A stretch of 64,000 nt of DNA from Alphaproteobacteria bacterium HGW-Alphaproteobacteria-1 (GTDB taxonomy: Bacteria > Pseudomonadota > Alphaproteobacteria > Rhodobacterales > Rhodobacteraceae), in the NCBI GenBank assembly GCA_002842985.1, contig PHEQ01000014.1, positions 1 to 64,000 of the forward strand, written 5' to 3'. The notes beneath the pieces are model-generated. The model ran no database searches. It saw only the letters and a program-made list of their open reading frames with translations, and had not been told where the DNA came from. Below, in pieces: positions 34,093 to 43,406 of the stretch (position 1 is the stretch's first letter; each line of letters starts with the position of its first letter). The position numbers and the translations under genes were made by a program.

Positions 34093-34638
34093 ATGACCCG
34101 CCTCATCCTCTTCAACAAGCCCTATGGCGTGCTTTCGCAGTTCACCGACACGGGCAGTGCCGACAGCCCGCGCGCCACGTTGTCGGACTTCATCGACCTG
34201 GCCGGCGTCTATCCCGCCGGGCGGCTTGATCGTGACAGTGAGGGGCTATTGCTGCTGACCGATGACGGGCGATTGCAGGCGCGCATCGCGGCGCCCCGGT
34301 TCAAGACAGCGAAAACCTATCTTGTGCAGGTCGAGGGGCTGCCGGATGAGGCCGCGCTCGATGCCCTGCGCGCGGGTGTTGTGCTCAACGACGGCCTTAC
34401 GCGCCCGGCCCGCGTCCGCCGCATCGACCCGCCCGATCTGTGGGAGCGCGACCCGCCGGTGCGGTTCCGCAAATCCGTGCCCGATTGCTGGCTGGAACTC
34501 ATCATCACCGAGGGGCGCAACCGCCAGGTGCGGCGCATGACGGCGCATGTGGGCCACCCGACCTTGCGCCTCGTGCGCTGGCGGATTGGCGAGTGGGCCC
34601 TTGACGGTCTGGCTCCCGGAGCCTGGCGCGACGCCTGA
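34093..34638 (+). CDS. Pseudouridine synthase, RsuA/RluE family
   Basis: Isomerises a uridine in ribosomal RNA, most likely 23S. The 181-residue protein is compact, without an S4 domain, as in RluE. The catalytic aspartate lies in [17 protein letters not shown], with [12 protein letters not shown] at the start and [23 protein letters not shown] near the end. The ATG at 34093 lies within the first of three nearby possible starts and gives the usual N-terminus [10 protein letters not shown]. Confidence 0.92.
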   Translation: MTRLILFNKPYGVLSQFTDTGSADSPRATLSDFIDLAGVYPAGRLDRDSEGLLLLTDDGRLQARIAAPRFKTAKTYLVQVEGLPDEAALDALRAGVVLNDGLTRPARVRRIDPPDLWERDPPVRFRKSVPDCWLELIITEGRNRQVRRMTAHVGHPTLRLVRWRIGEWALDGLAPGAWRDA

Positions 34639-34644
34639 GCCCGC

Positions 34645-35811
34645 TCAGGCCGCCTCGCGCGTCACGTCATGGGCGTAAATCCAGTCGAATTGCCGGATCA
34701 TCCGTTCGGGTGCCAGCGCGCCACCTGCGCGCAGCGCGGTATGCGCGGCCCAGCGGAGCGGCGGAAAGCTGAGATGGTATTTCCACGCATTGCGGCTTGC
34801 CGCCTCGACCACGCGGCGGGCGCGCCCCTCGCGCCGTGCCTGATAGCGCGCCAGCCCGTCCCCGACCGTCTCCGCCCGTGCCAGTGCGTCCGCCAGAACC
34901 CAGGCATCCTCGAGCGCCATGCAGGCCCCCTGCGCCATGAAGGGCAAGGTGGGATGGGCCGCATCGCCAAGGATCGCCACCCCGCCCCGCTGCCAGACCC
35001 GCGCCACCGGATGCCGGAAGAGACCCCACAGATGCACCGTTTCGACCGCTGCCAGAATCTCGCGCACCTCGCCGCCGAAATCGGCGAAGGCCGCGCGCAA
35101 TGCCTGCGGGTCATCGGTCTGGCTCCAGCTTTCCGAGGTCCAGGCGGCGCGCTCCTGCACCGCGACAAGGTTGAGAAGGCTTCCCTCGCGCAAGGGGTAA
35201 CTGACCACATGGCGCAGCGGCCCCATGTGCACGCGCACCTCCGGCCCGCGCCCCGCGCGGTTTGGGATCAGGGCGCGCCATGCCACCTGGCGGGTAAAGA
35301 ATGGCGCGGTGATGCCATTGAGCGCGGTGCGCGCCACCGAATGCAACCCGTCCGCCCCGATCACGAGATCCGCCTCGAACGCGGCGCCGCTTGCCGTCTC
35401 GACGCGCGGGCGCGCACCCGGCGCCACGCCCGTCACCTTCTGCAACAGACGAAAGCGCACACCCGCCGCCCGCGCGCCCTCGGCCAACAGGTCGATCAGG
35501 TCGGCGCGGTGCACGAAATGGTAATCTGCCCGGGCCAGCCGCCCGAGATCGAGCCGCAGCACCTCGCCCCCGCGATAATCGCAGAGTTGCACCGCCGCGC
35601 CACGCACCGAGCGCAAGGCGTCCCCCAGCCCAAGCGCGGCCAGCACGGCAAACCCGTTCGGGCTGATCTGAAGCCCGGCACCGACCTCCGCGATTTCCGC
35701 GGCCTGCTCCATCACCGTCACATCCGCACCGCGCAGCGCCAGCGCGCGCGCTACCGCCAGCCCGCCGATCCCTGCGCCGATCACGGCGATTTTCGTGTCG
35801 TATAGCCGCAT
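34645..35811 (-). CDS. FAD-dependent aromatic monooxygenase (salicylate hydroxylase-like)
   Basis: A class A flavoprotein hydroxylase of 388 residues. It has the FAD motif IAVIGAGIGGLAVARAL, the family DG motif ADLVIGADGLHSVAR, and the second FAD motif AILGDAAHPTLPFMAQGACMALED. Relatives hydroxylate salicylate, 3-hydroxybenzoate or similar rings; the substrate here cannot be deduced and no aromatic degradation genes are nearby. It converges with the pseudouridine synthase gene, six bases apart. Confidence 0.88.
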   Translation of the reverse strand: MRLYDTKIAVIGAGIGGLAVARALALRGADVTVMEQAAEIAEVGAGLQISPNGFAVLAALGLGDALRSVRGAAVQLCDYRGGEVLRLDLGRLARADYHFVHRADLIDLLAEGARAAGVRFRLLQKVTGVAPGARPRVETASGAAFEADLVIGADGLHSVARTALNGITAPFFTRQVAWRALIPNRAGRGPEVRVHMGPLRHVVSYPLREGSLLNLVAVQERAAWTSESWSQTDDPQALRAAFADFGGEVREILAAVETVHLWGLFRHPVARVWQRGGVAILGDAAHPTLPFMAQGACMALEDAWVLADALARAETVGDGLARYQARREGRARRVVEAASRNAWKYHLSFPPLRWAAHTALRAGGALAPERMIRQFDWIYAHDVTREAA

Positions 35812-35894
35812 CGACCCCTTTCCCGAAACGACCCGCGCCGGAGACATAGCCCCGGCGCCCGTGATCCTTGTCGCAATTCGAGACGTCCCCCGCC

Positions 35895-36317
35895 TCAGTC
35901 GTCGCGATGCACCTTTTCGCGCCGCTCGTGACGCTCCTGCGCCTCGAGCGTCATCGTGGCGATGGGGCGCGCATCGAGCCGCTTGAGGCTGATCGGTTCA
36001 CCCGTTTTCTCGCAGTAGCCGAACTCGCCGTCCTCGATCCGACGCAGCGCCGCATCGATCTTGATCACCAGCTTGCGTTGGCGGTCGCGGGTGCGCAATT
36101 CAAGGGCGCGGTCCGTCTCTTCACTGGCGCGGTCCGCGACATCCGGTATCGCGCGCGTCCCGTCCTGAAGCGCCTCGATCGTCTCGCGGCTGCCCTCCAG
36201 CAGATCAAGCCGCCATCGCACCAGCTTACGGCGGAAATATTCAAGCTGCCGTTCGTTCATGAACGGCTCGTCCTCCGCCGGCTGATAATCTTCAGGCAAG
36301 AACACTTCGGCTTTCAT
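35895..36317 (-). CDS. dksA: RNA polymerase-binding transcription factor DksA, single-cysteine form
   Basis: Modulates transcription initiation with ppGpp by entering the RNA polymerase secondary channel. The 140-residue protein has the coiled-coil region (LEYFRRKLVRWRLDLLEGSRETI) and the C-terminal globular motif GEFGYCEKTGEPISLKRLDARP. Three of the four zinc-finger cysteines of E. coli DksA are replaced, leaving one; this is the known state in Rhodobacter. The ATG at 36317 follows GAGGGGATCGAG; an upstream ATG (36350) is less well supported. Confidence 0.92.
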   Translation of the reverse strand: MKAEVFLPEDYQPAEDEPFMNERQLEYFRRKLVRWRLDLLEGSRETIEALQDGTRAIPDVADRASEETDRALELRTRDRQRKLVIKIDAALRRIEDGEFGYCEKTGEPISLKRLDARPIATMTLEAQERHERREKVHRDD

Positions 36318-36507
36318 CTCGATCCCCTCATCAAGGCCCGTGTCCGGCATTCTTCACTCCTCAGACAATTGCTGTCTTCGAGCGCTCAATTACACGCAGG
36401 GTCGGGGATTGTCACTAGCCAATCACGCGCCATTGATGTGACGCCGCGAACCAATTAGTTTCCCCGCAAGACGCTCCTCCCTGATGCGCGAAAGGATTGA
36501 TACAGCG

Positions 36508-37347
36508 ATGAAATTCGAGGGAACCGATGCCTATGTGGCGACCGATGACCTGACCGTTGCGGTCAATGCCGCCGTGACGCTGGAGCGGCCCTTGCTGGTC
36601 AAGGGCGAGCCGGGCACCGGCAAGACCGAACTGGCCCGGCAGGTGGCGCAGGCTCTGGGCATGCATCTCATCGAGTGGCATGTGAAATCGACCACGCGCG
36701 CGGCGCAGGGGCTTTATGAATACGATGCCGTCAGCCGTCTGCGCGACAGCCAGTTGGGTGACGCGCGGGTGCATGACGTGGCCAATTACATCCGGCGCGG
36801 CAAGCTCTGGGAGGCGTTCGCGTCGGAGGCGCGCGTCGTGCTGCTCATCGACGAGATCGACAAGGCCGATATCGAGTTTCCCAACGACCTGCTTCAGGAA
36901 CTCGACCGGATGGAATTCCACGTCTACGAGACCGGCGAGACGATCCGCGCGCGCCACCGCCCGGTCATCATCATCACCTCGAACAATGAAAAGGAACTGC
37001 CCGACGCGTTTTTGCGGCGGTGCTTTTTCCACTACATCCGCTTCCCCGATCCCGAAACGATGAAGCGCATCGTCGCCGTCCATCATCCCGGCATCAAGGA
37101 GGCGTTGCTGACCACGGCTCTCACGCAATTCTACGAGATTCGCGAACAGCCGGGGCTCAAGAAGAAGCCCTCGACCTCGGAGGTGCTCGACTGGCTCAAG
37201 CTGTTGCTCGCCGAGGATCTGACGCCCGAGGACCTGCGCCGCGACGGGGCGGATGCCCTGCCAAGGCTCCACGGCGCCCTGTTGAAGAACGAACAGGATG
37301 TGCATCTCTTCGAGCGGCTGGCCTTCATGGCGCGACGGCAGCGGTAA
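36508..37347 (+). CDS. MoxR-family AAA+ ATPase
   Basis: A 279-residue AAA+ ATPase. Walker A is KGEPGTGKTELARQ, Walker B VVLLIDEIDKADIEFPNDLL, sensor 1 IIITSNNEKELPDAFLRRC. MoxR proteins act as chaperones that mature metal or cofactor enzymes, nearly always together with a von Willebrand A protein encoded next door. No such partner is encoded here; an AraC regulator follows. An earlier ATG (36484) is possible. It is divergent from dksA with a 190-base gap. Confidence 0.9.
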   Translation: MKFEGTDAYVATDDLTVAVNAAVTLERPLLVKGEPGTGKTELARQVAQALGMHLIEWHVKSTTRAAQGLYEYDAVSRLRDSQLGDARVHDVANYIRRGKLWEAFASEARVVLLIDEIDKADIEFPNDLLQELDRMEFHVYETGETIRARHRPVIIITSNNEKELPDAFLRRCFFHYIRFPDPETMKRIVAVHHPGIKEALLTTALTQFYEIREQPGLKKKPSTSEVLDWLKLLLAEDLTPEDLRRDGADALPRLHGALLKNEQDVHLFERLAFMARRQR

Positions 37348-37439
37348 ATATGAAATATTTGCTATTTAGAGGCTGACAGGGCCGAAAATTTCCGTCATTT
37401 CTTGCCTTGTTTCAACCTTCCGCTCTTGGGGGCCGCCGC

Positions 37440-38246
37440 ATGACACATGCCCGCGTGATGACCCTCGTGCAATGGGCGCGGGGCAGCGACTGGCGGCTTG
37501 CGCTGCAACATGCCTGCCCCAATCCGGCACTGGTCTGGTTCACGCGCGGGCAGGGTCTGGCGATTGTGGAGGGGGTGCGGCGCGGGCTTGGCGTACACAA
37601 CGCGCTCGTGCTGCCTGAGGGCACGATGTTTTCCATCGAACCGGGCAAGACCGGCTTCGGGCTGGTCTGCGAAATCCCCCGGCAATCCGCCGTCCCGATG
37701 CCTGATCGCCCGCATCTGCTGCGCATCCGCGATGTTGCGGGCCAGAACGAATTGACGGTGATCTTCGAGGCGATGAGCCGCGAGCAGAACGACGCGCGCC
37801 CGTTCGCCGAGGAGGTGCTCGACGCGCTTGCCGCACAGCTGAGCGTCTGGCTGCGTCGTGCCCTCATCGCCCATCCCGAAGAGCCGCGCCCCCGCGCCGC
37901 CGAACGGCTGGTGCGCGCCTATGCGGCCCTGATCGAGCGCCATCTTTGCGAGGGACTGAGCGTAGCCGATCACGCCCGCACCCTCGGCGTCACGCCCACC
38001 CATCTGGCGCGCACCTGTCGCAGGCTTTCGGGGCTGAGCGCAGCCGACCTGCTGACCCAGCGCAGCCTTTACACCGCGCGCGACCTCATCGAAACCACCG
38101 AACGCCCCATGGCCGACATCGCCGCCAGCCTCGGCTTCGGCAGTGCCGCCTATTTCTCGCGCTTCCTGCTGCACCATACCGGGCACACACCGTCGCAACT
38201 GCGCAGCGCCGCCCGCGCCCGTCTGCGTACGAAACCGGCTCTCTGA
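37440..38246 (+). CDS. AraC-family transcriptional regulator
   Basis: A 268-residue regulator with an N-terminal cupin-like sensing domain (HNALVLPEGTMFSIEPG) and a C-terminal pair of helix-turn-helix motifs: GLSVADHARTLGVTPTHLARTCRRLSG, then MADIAASLGFGSAAYFSRFLLHHTG. The ATG at 37440 follows TTGGGGGCCGCCGC. An upstream ATG (37407) is less likely. Targets are unknown; the peptide-binding protein gene 71 bases downstream is a candidate. Confidence 0.9.
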   Translation: MTHARVMTLVQWARGSDWRLALQHACPNPALVWFTRGQGLAIVEGVRRGLGVHNALVLPEGTMFSIEPGKTGFGLVCEIPRQSAVPMPDRPHLLRIRDVAGQNELTVIFEAMSREQNDARPFAEEVLDALAAQLSVWLRRALIAHPEEPRPRAAERLVRAYAALIERHLCEGLSVADHARTLGVTPTHLARTCRRLSGLSAADLLTQRSLYTARDLIETTERPMADIAASLGFGSAAYFSRFLLHHTGHTPSQLRSAARARLRTKPAL

Positions 38247-38317
38247 CCCCGCTCACGGGTTGCGCCCGCAGCGTGGCCCATGTCTAATGATCCCACCGAC
38301 CAGCGAAAGCCACCGCC

Positions 38318-39973
38318 ATGCCGCGCCGTGTCCCGTCCCGCCATCCTGCCACCAACGGCCTTTTGCGCGACCTGCGCAGCGGACTTCTCGGGCGGCGCGA
38401 GTTTCTCAGCCGTGCCACGGCGCTCGGGCTTGGGGCGGCGGCGGCCTATACGCTTGGCGGTTTGCCACGCGCCGCACATGCCGCAACACCCGTGCAGGGC
38501 GGCACCCTGCGCATCCAGCAAAGCGTAAAGGCGCTGCGCGACCCCCGCGCCTATGACTGGAGCGAAATGGCCAATCAGACGCGCGGTTTCCTCGAATATC
38601 TGGTCGAGTATCGCCGCGATGGCACGTTTCACCCGATGTTGCTGGAAGGCTGGGAGGTGAGCGACAACGCCACCCGCTACACCCTGCGCCTGCGCCCCGG
38701 CGTGCGCTGGAACAACGGCGATGCCTTCACCGCCGCCGATGTCGCCCATAATGTCACCCGCTGGTGCGACAGCACCGCGCCGGGCAATTCCATGGCCACG
38801 CGCTGCGCGGGGCTGATCGACCCGGCGACCGGCCGCGCACGCGACGGCGCCATCACGGTGCGGGATCCGCTGACCGTCGATCTGGTCCTTGCCAAACCGG
38901 ATATTGCGCTCATCGCCAACTTCTCCGACTATCCCGCCGCCGTCACCCACCCGAGCTACGAGGAGGGCGACCCCTTCGCCCATGGCATCGGCACCGGCCC
39001 GTTCCGGCCCGTGAGCCTCGAGGTCGGACATCGCTGCGTCCTCGAGCGCGATACCCGCCATGACTGGTGGGGCGGCGCGGTGCTTGGCGGGCCATGGCTC
39101 GACCGGGTCGAATTCATCGACCTGGGCACCAATCCCGCGACATGGCTTACCGCCGCCGAGGCGGGTGAGATCGACCTGCTCTATGAGAGTGTCGGCACCT
39201 TCATTCCCGCGATGGACGCGATCGGCTGGCAGGTAACAGAGACACCGAGTGCGGCCACCATCGTGTTTCGCGGCTCGCAGGGTGACCGTATGGTTGGCAC
39301 CAACCCTTATGCCCGCCGTGGCGTGCGCCGCGCGCTGGCGCTGGCCGTCGACAATGCCATCTGTCTGGAACTGGGCCATGACGGGCGCGGCACGGTGGCC
39401 GAAAACGACCATGTCAGTCCGCTGCACCCCGCCCATGCCGATCTTGGCCCCGTGCCCCATGACCCCGCCGAGGCGCGCCGCCTTGTGACCGAGGCGGGGC
39501 TGCTGGGCTTTCGCCACGAGCTTGTGACCGTCGATGACGAATGGCAGCGCAACACCGGCGACGCGGTGGCGGCGCAATTGCGCGACGCAGGCCTGCGGGT
39601 GCAGCGGCGCATCGTTCCGGGGGCAAGTTTCTGGGCCAATTGGCGCGCCTACCCGTTCTCGGGCACCCAATGGAACCACCGGCCGCTGGACGTTCAGGCG
39701 CTTGGCCTGGCCTATCGCACCGGCGCGGCCTGGAATGAAACCGGGTTCAGCGATGCGGAATTCGACGCGCTTCTGGATCAGGCCACGGGCCTTGTGGACA
39801 CGGTCGCGCGGCGCGCGGTCATGGCGCGGCTTCAGACCATCCTGCGCGAGGAAGGTGTGATCATCCAGCCCTATTGGCGGGCGCTCTTCAACCATCACAA
39901 CGGGCAGGTTCTCAACGCCGAGAAGCACCCGGCGCATGAGATCCACCTGCACCGGATCGGCTTTGCCGCCTGA
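38318..39973 (+). CDS. Peptide-type ABC transporter substrate-binding protein with Tat signal
   Basis: A 551-residue family 5 solute-binding protein. Twin arginines in LLGRREFLSRATALGLGAAA, with cleavage after AAHA, predict Tat export of the folded protein. The mature domain shows YTLRLRPGVRWNNGDAFTAADVAHN and other Dpp/Opp features. No permease or ATPase genes adjoin it, so it either serves a transporter encoded elsewhere or is an orphan. An AraC regulator gene lies just upstream on the same strand. Confidence 0.88.
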   Translation: MPRRVPSRHPATNGLLRDLRSGLLGRREFLSRATALGLGAAAAYTLGGLPRAAHAATPVQGGTLRIQQSVKALRDPRAYDWSEMANQTRGFLEYLVEYRRDGTFHPMLLEGWEVSDNATRYTLRLRPGVRWNNGDAFTAADVAHNVTRWCDSTAPGNSMATRCAGLIDPATGRARDGAITVRDPLTVDLVLAKPDIALIANFSDYPAAVTHPSYEEGDPFAHGIGTGPFRPVSLEVGHRCVLERDTRHDWWGGAVLGGPWLDRVEFIDLGTNPATWLTAAEAGEIDLLYESVGTFIPAMDAIGWQVTETPSAATIVFRGSQGDRMVGTNPYARRGVRRALALAVDNAICLELGHDGRGTVAENDHVSPLHPAHADLGPVPHDPAEARRLVTEAGLLGFRHELVTVDDEWQRNTGDAVAAQLRDAGLRVQRRIVPGASFWANWRAYPFSGTQWNHRPLDVQALGLAYRTGAAWNETGFSDAEFDALLDQATGLVDTVARRAVMARLQTILREEGVIIQPYWRALFNHHNGQVLNAEKHPAHEIHLHRIGFAA

Positions 39974-40031
39974 GCGGCGGCGCGCGCAGGGACCTCTTGC
40001 CAACCGCCGCGTGACGGGCCACCAAGGGGCC

Positions 40032-40700
40032 ATGGACGGCCATGACTTCACCCTCGCGGGCGCCACGCTCACGGCGCTGCCCTCGGGCGCGCTCTATTGG
40101 GAGGCGCGCAACCTTCTGTGCGTCTCGGACCTGCATCTCGGCAAGGCGTTGCGCCGCGCGCGGGCCGGAGAACCGCCCCTGCCACCCTATGAGACGCGCG
40201 ACACACTGAGCCGGCTTGAATCGGACCTGCGCCGCACCGGGGCGGCCACGGTGATCTGTCTGGGCGACAGTTTCGACGACAGCGATGTCGCCCGCGCCCT
40301 GCCCGAGGATGAACGGCTCTGGATTGCCAAATTGCAGGCCGGTCGCCGCTGGGTCTGGATAGAGGGCAATCACGATCCCGGCCCGGTGGCCCTGGGTGGC
40401 GCGCATCTGGCCGAACTGCCCGACCCTCCACTGACCTTTCGCCATATCGCAAGGCCGGGACAGTCGGGCGAGGTCTCGGGGCATTACCACCCCAAGATGC
40501 GGCTTGCGCTGCGCGGCCAGACGATCAGCCGTCCGGCCTTTCTGATCGACAGCGACCGGGCGATTCTGCCCGCCTATGGCACCTATACCGGCGGGCTGAA
40601 TTGCGACGATCCGGCCTTGACCGGCCTGATGCGCGCCGAGGCGCTTGCTGTGCTCACCGGGCCCAAGACCCACGTCCTGCCTATGCGCGCGCGCCGCTGA
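40032..40700 (+). CDS. pdeM: Ligase-associated DNA damage response endonuclease PdeM
   Basis: A 222-residue calcineurin-like metallophosphoesterase. The five metal-binding blocks are in order: CVSDLHLGKAL, CLGDSFDDS, WIEGNHDPG, SGHYHPKMR and the closing GTYTGGLN. PdeM belongs to a DNA-repair set that usually includes the helicase LhrC/Lhr-core and an ATP-dependent ligase; neither is beside it here. The ATG at 40032 gives the usual start; the open frame runs upstream into the previous gene. Confidence 0.88.
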   Translation: MDGHDFTLAGATLTALPSGALYWEARNLLCVSDLHLGKALRRARAGEPPLPPYETRDTLSRLESDLRRTGAATVICLGDSFDDSDVARALPEDERLWIAKLQAGRRWVWIEGNHDPGPVALGGAHLAELPDPPLTFRHIARPGQSGEVSGHYHPKMRLALRGQTISRPAFLIDSDRAILPAYGTYTGGLNCDDPALTGLMRAEALAVLTGPKTHVLPMRARR

Positions 40701-40707
40701 CCGCCGC

Positions 40708-41115
40708 TCAGCCCTTGCGGGCCGCCTCAGAAGCCGCAGACTCCGGTGTCTCGACGGCGGCGCGCGCCTCGTCGCTCTCGTAGCTGGCCCAGGGCCGATC
40801 GGACCCGGTCGGCGGCAGGTCTTCGGGCTTGTGACCCAGATGCAGGTGGGTCTTGGCGATGAAATGGCCGGTGATCGGCGCGGTCAGGAACAGAAACAGC
40901 GTGATCATCAACTCGTGGAACGAAAACCGCCCCACGACAAACTCGAAATAAAGCATCGAGGCAACAAGCGCGCCCCCCACCCCCAGCGTCGTCGCCTTGG
41001 TCGGCGCATGCAGGCGCATCATCGGATCGGGCAGCTTTATCAGGCCGATGGAGCCCACAAGCCCGAAAATGCCGCTGATCACAAGGCAGGCCGAAATGAG
41101 GATCTCAACAACCAT
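40708..41115 (-). CDS. mnhG: Na+/H+ antiporter subunit G
   Basis: Small membrane subunit of the Mrp/Mnh/Pha cation-proton antiporter. The 135-residue protein has three helices with the family motif GLIKLPDPMMRLHAPTKATTLGV and a longer acidic C-terminal tail (ESDEARAAVETPESAASEA). It is the last gene of the six-gene operon and ends seven bases from pdeM on the other strand. Confidence 0.93.
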   Translation of the reverse strand: MVVEILISACLVISGIFGLVGSIGLIKLPDPMMRLHAPTKATTLGVGGALVASMLYFEFVVGRFSFHELMITLFLFLTAPITGHFIAKTHLHLGHKPEDLPPTGSDRPWASYESDEARAAVETPESAASEAARKG

Positions 41116-41124
41116 GGCGCCCCC

Positions 41125-41394
41125 CTATTCGATGATGTCGCCGCGCAGCAGATAGCGCGTGTAGGAGACCGTTGAGATGAAACCGGTCATGGCAATGAGC
41201 ATCGACGCCTCGAAATAGACCGCCGTGCCCTCGAGGATGCCGAACAGCGCCAGAAGCGCGATGGCGTTGATCACCATCGTATCCAGCGCAAGGATACGGT
41301 CGCCCACGGTGGGGGCGTTCACGATCCGGTAGATATTGAGCAGGAGCGCCAGACCGAAACAGCCGAAGGCGAAGGTGAGCGCATAACCGATCAT
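41125..41394 (-). CDS. mnhF: Na+/H+ antiporter subunit F
   Basis: An 89-residue three-helix subunit of the Mrp complex with the motif RIVNAPTVGDRILALDTMVINAIALL. Its start overlaps the stop of mnhE by four bases, and mnhG follows after nine bases, consistent with translational coupling. Confidence 0.93.
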   Translation of the reverse strand: MIGYALTFAFGCFGLALLLNIYRIVNAPTVGDRILALDTMVINAIALLALFGILEGTAVYFEASMLIAMTGFISTVSYTRYLLRGDIIE

Positions 41395-41882
41395 TCGAAA
41401 ATCTCCATCAGCCGACGCTCGTAGCGGGCCTTGATCTGATCGCGCACCGCCTCGGGGTCTGGCGCATCAAGGCAATGCACCAAAAGGCTGCGTCCGTCCG
41501 CCGACAGGTCGCTCGACACCGTGCCCGGCGTCATGGTGATCGTTCCGGCAAGCACGGTGATCGCCTCGGGCGTTTTCAATTCCAGCGGGATCGTCACCCA
41601 GGCGGGGCGCGTGTTGGCATTCGCCTTGAACAGGATGATCATGGCCACCTGCACATTGGCCACGCAGATATCCCACAGCACGATCAACACATATTCCACG
41701 ATCCGCGGAATCGAGCGCAGCCGCGGCGTGTTGGGCCAGTAAGGTGCGGTGACAAGCGGGATGAGCACGCCCAGGATCGTCCCGAGCAACAGGTTGCCGG
41801 GTGTCACCTTGTTGACCAGCATCTGCCAGACCACGATCAGCAAGAGCGTGAGATAGGGATGGGGCAGGATCTTGTGCATCAT
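41391..41882 (-). CDS. mnhE: Na+/H+ antiporter subunit E
   Basis: A 163-residue subunit with two N-terminal helices, then a cytoplasmic ferredoxin-fold-like part. The family block LAGTITMTPGTVSSDLSADG is present, followed by LLVHCLDAPDPEAVRDQIKARYERRLMEIF. It lies 12 bases after mnhD. Confidence 0.93.
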   Translation of the reverse strand: MMHKILPHPYLTLLLIVVWQMLVNKVTPGNLLLGTILGVLIPLVTAPYWPNTPRLRSIPRIVEYVLIVLWDICVANVQVAMIILFKANANTRPAWVTIPLELKTPEAITVLAGTITMTPGTVSSDLSADGRSLLVHCLDAPDPEAVRDQIKARYERRLMEIFE

Positions 41883-41894
41883 CTCGGGTCCTCC

Positions 41895-43406
41895 CTAGCC
41901 CTGACCCAGAACGGCGGCGATATAGGCGGCGGGCGCATGGAGCTGCGCCGCCGTCGCCTCGAGATACCGCATCACCGGCCCGGCGAAAACCGCTAGCGCC
42001 ACAATCCCGCCCAGAAGCGTGAAACAGGCCACCAGCGGCAGGGCGGGCTGCGGTGGGGGGGCCTCGGCGGCCTCGGTGCTCTCGGTGGTTTTCCAGAACA
42101 CCACGCTGCCCGCTTGCGCCATCCCGAGGATTGCCACCAGCGAGGTGCCAAGGATCATCGCCCAGATCAGCCAGACCGCGCCCATGTCGCGTGTGGCATC
42201 AAGCACCAGAAGCTTGCCGATGAAGCCCGAGAGCGGCGGCATTCCGGCGGTGGCGATGGCCGCCCCGAACCAGAGCGCGGTGATAATGCCGTGCTGCGCC
42301 AGTCGCGGCCCCGGCACCAGCGCGCCGGCCGTGGCCCCGCGCCGCTCGCGCACCAGATCGACCACAAGGAACAGAAGCGCGCCCGCCAGTGTCGAATGGA
42401 TGGCGTAATAGACCGCTGCCGCCGTGCTGGCCTCGGTAAAGCCCGCGATGGCGATGAGCAGCGTCCCCATCGAGCCTATGGCGGCAAAGGCCGCCAGCCG
42501 CCCCAGCCGCCGCGCGCCTAGAATCCCGATCATCCCCACCGCCAGCGTCAACAGCGCGCCGTAAAGCAGGATCTTGTCGATCAGCGCCGCCGTGGCATCA
42601 AGATCGGGACCGAAGATCAGCGTGTAGAACCGCAGGATCGCGTAGGCCCCCACCTTGGTCATGATGGCAAAGAGCGCGGCCACCGGTGCCGGGGCCTCGG
42701 CATAGGTGTTGGGCAGCCAGAAATGCAGCGGCAGAAGGGCGGCCTTGATGGCAAAGACCAGAAAAAGCAGCATCGCGCCCACGCGCAACAGCGCGCTGTC
42801 ATCGGCGGGTATTTCCGCCGCGCGCTCGGCCAGGTCGGCCATGTTGAGCGTGCCCGTGACCGCATAAAGCGTGCCGAGCGCGAACAGGAACAATGTCGAG
42901 CCGAGCAGGTTGTAGATCACGTATTGCACGCCCGCCTTGAGCCTGCGCCCGCCGCCCGCGTGGATCATCAGCCCGTAGGAGGCAATCAGCAGCACCTCGA
43001 AGAACACGAAAAGGTTGAAGGCGTCCCCGGTCAGGAACGCGCCAGAGATCCCCATGAGCTGAAACTGCCAGAGCGGGTGGAAATTGCGGCCCCGCGCGTC
43101 CCAGCCGGAGCCTATGGCATAGAGCAGCACGACAAGCGCCAGCGCCGCCGTCAGCGCCACCATCACCGCCGACAACCGGTCAAGCACCAGCACGATACCG
43201 AAGGGCGCGGGCCAGTTGCCCAGCTCGTAAACCTCGACCGCGCCGGTCCCGGCATGGATCAGCAGGCCAAGCGCCACCGCCAGCAGCACCACGCTGCCCG
43301 CCACCGAAAAGATGCGCTGCAACCCGATATGGTAGCGCATGGCCAGCGTCAGCACCGCCGCGAGGATCGCGGGCAGCAGCACGGGAACAACGATCCAGTG
43401 GCTCAT
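41895..43406 (-). CDS. mnhD: Na+/H+ antiporter subunit D
   Basis: A 503-residue, 14-helix proton-pumping subunit related to NuoM/NuoN of respiratory complex I. Features include NLFVFFEVLLIASYGLMIHAGG, KAALLPLHFWLPNTYAEAPAPVAAL with the functional lysine, and SGFIGKLLVL. It overlaps mnhC by four bases. Confidence 0.95.
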   Translation of the reverse strand: MSHWIVVPVLLPAILAAVLTLAMRYHIGLQRIFSVAGSVVLLAVALGLLIHAGTGAVEVYELGNWPAPFGIVLVLDRLSAVMVALTAALALVVLLYAIGSGWDARGRNFHPLWQFQLMGISGAFLTGDAFNLFVFFEVLLIASYGLMIHAGGGRRLKAGVQYVIYNLLGSTLFLFALGTLYAVTGTLNMADLAERAAEIPADDSALLRVGAMLLFLVFAIKAALLPLHFWLPNTYAEAPAPVAALFAIMTKVGAYAILRFYTLIFGPDLDATAALIDKILLYGALLTLAVGMIGILGARRLGRLAAFAAIGSMGTLLIAIAGFTEASTAAAVYYAIHSTLAGALLFLVVDLVRERRGATAGALVPGPRLAQHGIITALWFGAAIATAGMPPLSGFIGKLLVLDATRDMGAVWLIWAMILGTSLVAILGMAQAGSVVFWKTTESTEAAEAPPPQPALPLVACFTLLGGIVALAVFAGPVMRYLEATAAQLHAPAAYIAAVLGQG

